Part shown: piece after piece, positions 57,850 to 64,000 of the stretch
Position numbering within the stretch: the stretch's first letter is position 1
Layout of the letters: every line of letters starts with the position of its first letter
The notes under the pieces: generated by a model
What the model saw: only the letters and a program-made list of their open reading frames with translations
Database searches by the model: none
What the model was told of the DNA's origin: nothing
Made by a program: the position numbers and the translations under genes
Origin: Batillaria attramentaria
Lineage: Eukaryota; Mollusca; Gastropoda; Batillariidae
DNA length: 64,000 nt
Direction: 5' to 3'
Assembly: GCA_018292915.2 (NCBI GenBank)
Contig: JACVVK020000220.1
Coordinates: 992,001-1,056,000 of the forward strand

Positions 57850-58442
57850 CCTTAAACAAGTTTATTCTAGGAATATAGATTTTAGGTGTTGTGGCAATGA
57901 ATTCCACGTGCATGCTCTAGAAAACGAAAAACTATTTTTATATGTCTATTCTTGGTTTTTGTAATTGGATCAGGTCATTCCTCGTTGCCCCTCTGTGATT
58001 TACATGAAATTAAATTGTTAAGATGTGGAGGAGCACGGTGATTTAGTATCTTGTGCATCAGAACGCACTGGTTATACTTGAATTGTTGACTAAGAGAATG
58101 TTTAGTGTATGAAATTTCTCATCAGTAGACGTCTGACCAGGTAGTATGAGCTTAACAGCACGTCGATATGATGAGTTTATTTTCTTGAGAAGGACCTCAC
58201 TACATTTGCCCCGACCATATTGTCGAGGCATAGTCACAGTGCGTTTTGTTGTGCGAGTGAAAGAAGAGTTTCCGATGTTCTGTGTCAATTATACGGCTCA
58301 GCTTGGATAGTAAAAAAAAAATTCTAGATAGTGTTTTGCACACAGAGTTGACATGTTGTTCCCAATTAAGCTGGCCCTCAAGTACTAAGCCAAGCAACCC
58401 ATGACTGCTTACTTGTTCAAGGCGCTCCAACCGAAGCTCCAT
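57850..58442 (-). pseudogene. CR1-like LINE fragment
   Basis: Minus strand: LERLEQVSSHGLLGLVLEGQ, LNWEQHVNSVCKTLSRIFFL, HRKLFFHSHNKTHCDYASTI, then SSYRRAVKLILPGQTSTDEK in another frame. It aligns with the C-terminal region of the LINE at 7918-9312 (TEPIEQVTERLFLGIYVDQQ, CDYASTIW/IDYISTVW). Several frameshifts, so an older copy. Confidence 0.75.
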
Positions 58443-58883
58443 CCGAGAGAGAGAGAGAGAGAGAGAGAGGGGTGTAAACTGTCACAAGCAGCACGCAGAA
58501 ACCACATTTTCATTATCGTGCACACATGCCCCAGAATGTGTGAAACCTGTCGAAATGTTTACTTCTCCTGAAAGAGTTGTGACCTTTTAGCTGATACTAG
58601 TGGGCCAGATTAACTCCCTTCCCTCAGCTTACTAATTTCTGCTTCACGTCACAGCATAGCAGCTTAGCCTAATGTAACAATAGCACAGATTATTCCCACT
58701 GGAACTCCGTTTGAATTCCGCCAATCGCTGTTCGAAGTGTGTATATCACGTGAAGTGAACTTGATCTGGCCCAACTCTGTACGGTGACGCATTGCTGTGT
58801 CAAGGCAACGCTGTGTTAACAACCATCTATCTATATCTCTGAACCCGGAATTGTGTCATGTTAACAGAATGTCATGCTGGTTT

Positions 58884-58885
<2 letters not shown>

Positions 58886-58928
<43 letters not shown>
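58886..58928. repeat. (CA)n microsatellite, target of the LTR-like insertion
   Basis: CA repeats interrupted at 58929 by the LTR-like insertion and resumed at 60346. Confidence 0.9.
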
Positions 58929-58933
<5 letters not shown>

Positions 58934-60345
58934 CCACTTTTTTGGCTCCGGAAAAAGGGCACACAAGATTTCAGTCTTACTAGTAATGTTTATTGCAGGA
59001 TCAGAGAATCACAACGATTCAGACTCAGAGAATCAGAACTCATTCAGAACTCAGTCTGAACTCATTCTGAACTCATTCAGTGGGGCACTGAAACAAAACA
59101 AAACAGTAACTATAATTAACACAATAAACAACCACAAAATTACTAAACTATCTTTTCATGTGAAATCCTTCCTAGTCACAGAGTGAACCATTAAATTCAC
59201 AAGTTATCACCCCAGATAACAAGAATCATGTTCTCAACCAATACAGAATAAAGTCATGTTTGCTTCTGATCAGATTCACTAGTAGTAGCAAATAAAGCAA
59301 ACTGCACAACATTCCAACAAGCAACCAATCACTTGTTAAATGACAGCACAAATATATATACCAACATCCGGCTATCTTTCCTTTCATACAGATCATCCAT
59401 CTATTCCCAACTAGAATAATGGAAGATCCCCTCATGAAAGTATCCATATCTCAGTGACAGATTTCCACACTGAATACAACTAAACAATAAAAACTATTTT
59501 ATCCCATCAATCTATACCCTCACTCTATATTAAAACAAAACATTACTACTCCCTAATCACTCTATTCAAAAGATCCCAACACTATCAATACGGACAAAAA
59601 ACAACTAAACAACAAAAAACGAACGTCTTTGTTTACAACATGGGCGCAGCCATATTGGAAACCGGAAATATCACGAAACTTCCGTTTCCGCCCAAACTCC
59701 CGCCAAAACCTATTTTATTTTACAAGACTTCTCAAACCAAAATTCTTACCAAAAACGTTGTTCCCCAAACTTCACACTTTTCCCCAACTAACTTTCTAAC
59801 TTAAAACATTAAACAATAAAAATACCATACTGACAAAATCAATCTTACTGCACTAATCATACCCCCATTCATCCCCAATGGAAACAAACAAACCCAAGAA
59901 CTTTCCCATCTACAAAATCTCTTATCATCCCTCCAATTTAACCATCAAAAACACACAACAACATATAAAACAATACTTCATAACTTCATACAGTAATTTA
60001 TCATATTATATACCTGATTGGCACCCACAAAGTGTTGACCCCACAGAGACACCACACAACCCGTCTTCCTCACAGCAAGAGACAAGACAAAGTGTCTCCT
60101 GGGAAACTAATTTGCATATAACTTATTTTTCCTAATCAAATAAAAACATAAAACCCTTATTTTCTGTATCCTCTTCAAACACAAAGAAACAATCATAAAA
60201 TAAAACAAAATAATAAAACAATTTCTAAAATCACATTGTTTCTACTAATGATTGTCTCCCATACCTACCCGGCAAAGCAACAAGAGTTGCTCCCCATTAG
60301 TCGTGCCTGGTAACATGCACAACCCAGCGGGTTGTACATGTTACA
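58929..60345 (-). mobile_element. 1.4-kb LTR-like insertion
   Basis: Begins TGTAACC and ends GTTACA inside a (CA)n tract; copy 1 of the duplication has the uninterrupted tract at 26178-26231. On the minus strand GGTATATATATTTG (about 59348-59361), AATAAA (about 58992) and the end GGTTACA give LTR-like order. The composition is AT-rich with no coding frame. Read as a solo LTR; the size is at the upper end for one. Confidence 0.6.
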
Positions 60346-60459
60346 CACACACACACACACACACACACGGCACGTGCGCGCACGAGAACAAGAGATAAAG
60401 ATGGATGGTCGTTGACACAGCGGTGCGTTGACATATAGGGCTCATACAGTGAAAATGGC

Positions 60460-60585
60460 CAGATAACGGTCGTTTGTAACGGTGACGCGGACGAAAAAGT
60501 CTAGGAGACCGCCAGTGCATTAGGGGCCTGTGCTCTATTGCTTTCTGTAATAAAAGGTTAGGATCAAAGTTGTTGTACGTTGTTC
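60460..60585 (+). repeat. Dispersed 120-bp repeat
   Basis: AACGGTGACGCGGACGAAAA and GGGGCCTGTGCTCTATTG, the counterpart of 26335-26455 in duplication copy 1. Confidence 0.7.
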
Positions 60586-60904
60586 CGTAATTGTCCTAGC
60601 CTGTCTGTGACATCGGCTTCACTGACGTTAGTCTCTGTACTGACACTCAGTTGGCAGAGGTCGTTAGGGGGTGCAGATGTACACCAGTCATTCACAGGAG
60701 GGGGGCGGGGGGTGATGGTGGGGGGAAGGGGGGGGGGGAGGTGGCATAAGGTGTACTCCAGTCGACCACTAAGAGGGGCGATTGTATACTCGCTGCGTGG
60801 GAGGGCGTGCAAATTTATGCATTCTGACATTCGGACGGGTCAACTCTCGCGACATCCCCCCCCCCCCCCTTATGGTCATCATAGGTTAAAAAAAATCATA
60901 CTCA

Positions 60905-61088
60905 GCAATAAGGGTGGGTGTGGGTGTTTGGGAGTTTAACGTCCTTTTCCACCGCGTAAGGGTGATATCAAAGAAAGGGCAACGAGAAAAAGGCCAGCAC
61001 AAATATTTGGCCCCAGCCGCGATTCGAACTCACGACCCGAGCATTGAGAGTCCAGCGCTCTACCATTCGGCTATCCCGGCTCCCCCCA
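60905..61088 (-). repeat. SINE-1 (tRNA-related)
   Basis: Minus strand: GGGAGCCGGGATAGCCGAAT, GTGAGTTCGAATCGCGGC, GGCCAAATATTTGTGCTGGC, GGACGTTAAACTCC. Counterpart of 26797-26965. Confidence 0.8.
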
Positions 61089-61213
61089 CTCAGCAATAAA
61101 GATCTTGCTAGTTCTACTACGAAGCTGACTAATAATGAGAAAGCGGGCATGGTGCATGGTAGAGGAAGGGGGAGGGGGGCTTTGTGGCGGAAGGGGGTGG
61201 GGGGGGGGTAGAC

Positions 61214-61613
61214 GTTCTGGAGTGGTTGACTAGTGGTTAAGAGACGTCACCAATGCGAGAGGTCAGGGGTTCGAGTCCCACTCGGGGCAAACAATTTTTC
61301 CTTCTCGTATGTGGCACCGTTCATTCGGGCCGATCATCGGGGGTTCTCTCCGGGTACTCCGGCTTCCTCCCCCCTCTGCTTTGGAAATGTTCAGCCCACC
61401 ATGAAAAATAAATGCAATTCTAAATTCAGAAATTTTAAAAGCTGAGCTGACCCTTCGCACCACGTGATTGTAATGTGTTTATGTCCAGTGTGTGAGAGAA
61501 TGCGTGTGATTCACGTGCGCGTGCGTGTTGGGTTCAGGTCGCGGCGCTTTGAGCCGATTCATGAAACTGGGTCAAGCGCCTATACAATACTCATTATTAT
61601 TATTATTATTACT
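61214..61613 (+). repeat. SINE-2, full-length copy
   Basis: About 400 bp: tRNA-like head (TGACTAGTGGTTAAGAGACG, AGGGGTTCGAGTCCCACTC), a body with CCGTTCATTCGGGCCGATCA and GTGCGTGTTGGGTTCAGGTC, and the tail GCGCCTATACAATACTCATT plus (ATT)n. Confidence 0.85.
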
Positions 61614-61858
61614 ACCAGCATGGGGAGTGTAACACCACAGTTCGTACCCCCGGCGGTCGTTTCAGTGTCCCCTGGGGGGACGAATGGATATTTTCCAGAG
61701 AACCCCCTCACCACCGCCGCCATACGGTCATGAATGTGATTGTCTGTCTCTCTGTTTGTTTGTTTGTTTGTTTGTTTGTTTGTGTTTTGCTTGTTTGTTT
61801 CTTTGCTTGCTTGTCTGTTTGTTCCAGTAATTGAGACACTTTTATATCAGGTTTTGCT

Positions 61859-61977
<119 letters not shown>

Positions 61978-62265
61978 CTTAGGCAGATTGGAACTGTGAC
62001 CCACATCCTTCAGATCAGGGGCCGAGAAGAATGGAAGAGCTTTCCCCCGTTCCCATGTATACATATAATGTTATATAGTATGAAAAACACCTTGCAAGGC
62101 GGGAGGCTTTCACAGCTCTAACTTAATTTCCACGTATCAGCACAACGGAGATAATTCTCTGCAAAGCAATTAGCGTGCGTCTCTGAATGATGGTTTAGAT
62201 ACAAAGATGTTATAGAACTATAACAATAGAAGTGTGATGTTATGTTGGATGTGTTGTTACGACAG

Positions 62266-62429
62266 CGATCAGCCTCTCGTCTTGGGCGATGCGTTTTATG
62301 GTGAGGGCACGAGCAGCAGGATGTTGGGAGTGGGGTGTGTTGGGACGGAGACCAGCATCACACAGTGTCGTAGACACTCCACTCGGTGTAGCCATTCCTA
62401 TGACAATGGTGTAGACTGCCGGCCGCCAC
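62266..62429 (+). CDS. SRCR domain 3, second-half exon
   Basis: Acceptor gttacgacag, donor C|GTGAGT, 164 bp, same phases as 30531-30694. It encodes DQPLVLGDAFYGEGTSSRML, VGCVGTETSITQCRRHSTRC and SYDNGVDCRPP. All four cysteines are kept. Substitutions against domain 1 fall mainly between the cysteines (DHTSTW to RRHSTR, HDQDK to HSYDN). With 57012-57150 it makes a complete 101-residue domain. Confidence 0.85.
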
Positions 62430-63591
62430 GTGAGTCAACGTTTTGCTCGTTTCTTTGAATCTCTGTACACTGATGCTTTAGATATTTACAAGCTATACCC
62501 GGTAAATCCACTACAGGGCTTTGTGTTGTTCATAATAAAGTATATTGTAACCACAAGCCTTTAAAAAAATAGTTCCAGGTGTTAATTCTTTTACGGAGAG
62601 CGATTGTGCACAAAACACTGACTTACTCTGACGAGATAAACAAATCAAGAGAAAAATGAGAAGGTACAAAGTTACCGTATCCGGACAAGGGAAAACACGG
62701 GCTTAGTCTCAGCTTTTACTTACAGTAGTAACGGTAAATGTGGAAATGATCATTGTGTTCATAGAGTTGCTGTTGATAGATCAGTAAAGACCTTGTGAAT
62801 TGTTGTTTGTTCTTTTTTAAGGTAAGGTACTAAGTAACCGGCAAACTAACTTACTAACTAACAACATGAAGTAAGTAAACAAATAAACATGTAAATGAAT
62901 GATTAACCACATTAATTAATAAATAAATGAATAAATACACGCAAAAATAAATGAACACAATTAATAATAAAAAATAAATAAACACATACTATAAATAAAT
63001 AAATAAATAAATGTCATAATAATAATAATAATAATAATCGCATTAATATAGGCGCTTTATCCAAAATATTTTGGCTCAAAGCGCCGCGAGCTAAACCCAA
63101 CACGCACGCTCACGTGAATCACACGCATTCTCTCACACACAGGACATAAACGTATTACAATCACGTGGTGCGAAGGGTCAGCTCAGCTATTTAAATTTCG
63201 GAATTTAGATATGCATTTATTTTTCAAACTTGGTGGGCTGAACATTTCCAAAGCAGAGGGGGAGGAAGCCGGAGTACCCGGAGAGAACCCCCGACGATCG
63301 GCCCGAATGAACGGTGCCACATACGAGAAGGAAAAATTCTTTGCCCCGAGTGGGGCTCGAACCCCTGACCTCTCGCATTGGTGACAAGTCTCTTAACCAC
63401 TAGACCACCGACCGCCCCTTGTGTAATAATCATTACATTGTTTTGGTTTCATCTCACTGATGTATGTAAACTCAATGGGCAATAATGAATAGTATCTAAA
63501 CTGAATGGTGATGCGGTATTACTGCTGATTTATTCTACATGTATATACCTGAGGTAGTCCGTCGTTTGTCTGACAAATTACCATGCTTCAG
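62430..63591 (+). other. Intron 7 of the SRCR gene
   Basis: The counterpart of intron 3 but without its GC-rich insertion, and with a SINE-2 added on the minus strand (63027-63416). Confidence 0.7.
63027..63416 (-). repeat. SINE-2 (minus strand)
   Basis: Minus strand: GGTGGTCTAGTGGTTAAGAG, AGGGGTTCGAGCCCCACTC, the body and the tail GCGCCTATATTAATGCG plus (ATT)n. Absent at the matching position of copy 1 (about 31560), so inserted after the segmental duplication. Confidence 0.85.
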
Positions 63592-63700
63592 TGTTGAACA
63601 AACCCCTCATCCGACTGGCGGACGGCCCCCGGGCTTCAGCAGGTCGGGTAAGCCGGGAATCTGGCAGACTGTCTGTGACAACTTTGACACTGCTGAGACT
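63592..63700 (+). pseudogene. Broken SRCR first-half exon
   Basis: The acceptor (accatgcttcag) and the start NKPLIRLADGPRASAGR match 31727-31901. An 11-bp and a 6-bp stretch present in the intact exon around AGGTCGG and TGTGAC are missing, which shifts the frame, and after TTTGACACTGCTGA the exon is cut off by the minisatellite at 63702. It has no donor. It is a pseudo-exon unless the sequence or assembly is wrong here. Confidence 0.8.
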
Positions 63701-63701
63701 A

Positions 63702-63836
63702 CAAAATGTGGTGTAGCGGTGTAGCAAGTGGGGTGTAGTGGTGTAGCAAGTGGGGTGTAGTGGTGTAGCAAGTGGGGTGTAGCGGTGTAGCAAGTGGGGT
63801 GTAGCGGTGTAGCAAGTGGGGTGTAGCAACACATTT
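63702..63836 (+). repeat. 22-bp mobile minisatellite, copy 3, inserted in an SRCR exon
   Basis: About five units of GTGTAGTGGTGTAGCAAGTGGG type. Left flank GAGACTACAAAATGTG and right flank AACACATTTTTATATATGCA are each shared with one of the other two copies (40950 and 34805, complemented). Confidence 0.85.
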
Positions 63837-64000
63837 TTATATATGCACGACGGGGGCCGGTTATCGTGGATAATCTAGTATTATTGTAGCACTCTGGATA
63901 AAATACAATCTTGAGACAGATGTAGTATATTACATAATCGTGTGTTGTCTCAGATAATCGTGCACAGGAACTGGTGTCGGTGTCCAGGTTGCTGGTGGGC
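63837..64000. other. Window end, unassigned
   Basis: No firm feature. A possible acceptor (gttgtctcag at about 63954) precedes codons for DNRAQELVSVSRLLVG, but too little is visible to call an exon. Confidence 0.2.

Noticed and set aside
63955..64000. Possible SRCR-like exon start at the window end
   Set aside because: An acceptor-like CAG and DNRAQELVSVSRLLVG are visible, but the expected cysteine is absent and only 46 bases remain.

Overview
This is animal (metazoan) nuclear DNA, most likely from a mollusc and plausibly a marine gastropod. The evidence is the architecture: one spliced gene with introns of about 1-14 kb, very dense (CA)n/(CT)n microsatellites, tRNA-derived SINEs, several non-LTR retrotransposon clades (RTE-like, L2-like, CR1-like), Ty3/Gypsy fragments, Tc1, pogo-like and PIF/Harbinger DNA transposons, and mobile minisatellites. 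There is no bacterial gene organisation. The taxon is an inference; no ribosomal or mitochondrial marker is present.

The host gene is on the + strand and starts near 12.5 kb. Exon 1 (12549-12618) encodes a signal peptide. It is followed by exons that each encode half of a scavenger receptor cysteine-rich (SRCR) domain: first halves at 19732-19870, 31727-31901 and 57012-57150; second halves at 30531-30694, 45600-45778 and 62266-62429. Splice phases match throughout (phase 1 between domains, phase 2 inside a domain), so exon 1 plus three complete six-cysteine SRCR domains can be assembled without conflict. A fourth first-half exon (63592-63700) is broken. The product would be a secreted or membrane multi-SRCR protein; in invertebrates such proteins are usually linked to innate recognition. 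Upstream lie a TATA-like box and four TGACGTCA (CRE) palindromes at exact 62-bp spacing.

The SRCR exons lie in a segmental duplication: 15.8-31.7 kb is repeated at 56.2-63.7 kb. The two copies differ mainly by transposon insertions, so each provides empty sites for insertions in the other. This supports a solo LTR, an element with inverted ends hosting an L2 LINE, an 824-bp hAT-like element with an 8-bp target duplication, and a 1.4-kb LTR-like insertion.

The rest is mobile DNA. 4.2-11.6 kb is a three-level nest: an RTE-like LINE with a 13-bp target duplication holds a Ty3/Gypsy element with unusual integrase-before-RT order, which holds a CR1-like LINE. 20.8-24.0 kb is a hairpin-ended element inserted into an inverted copy of itself. 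36.0-39.0 kb is a pogo-like element carrying a third copy of that element. 48.2-54.5 kb is a nearly full-length LINE whose ORF1 carries a 2A-like peptide and whose ORF2 follows in the same frame after a single UAG. It sits inside a compound (CT)n(CA)n/G-rich array and is itself interrupted by a TTAA-target DNA transposon. Repeats with a 148-bp period built around TGACCTTGA/TCAAGGTCA (14.6-15.3 and 46.6-47.65 kb) and a 24-copy, 56-bp satellite (1.88-3.23 kb) complete the picture.
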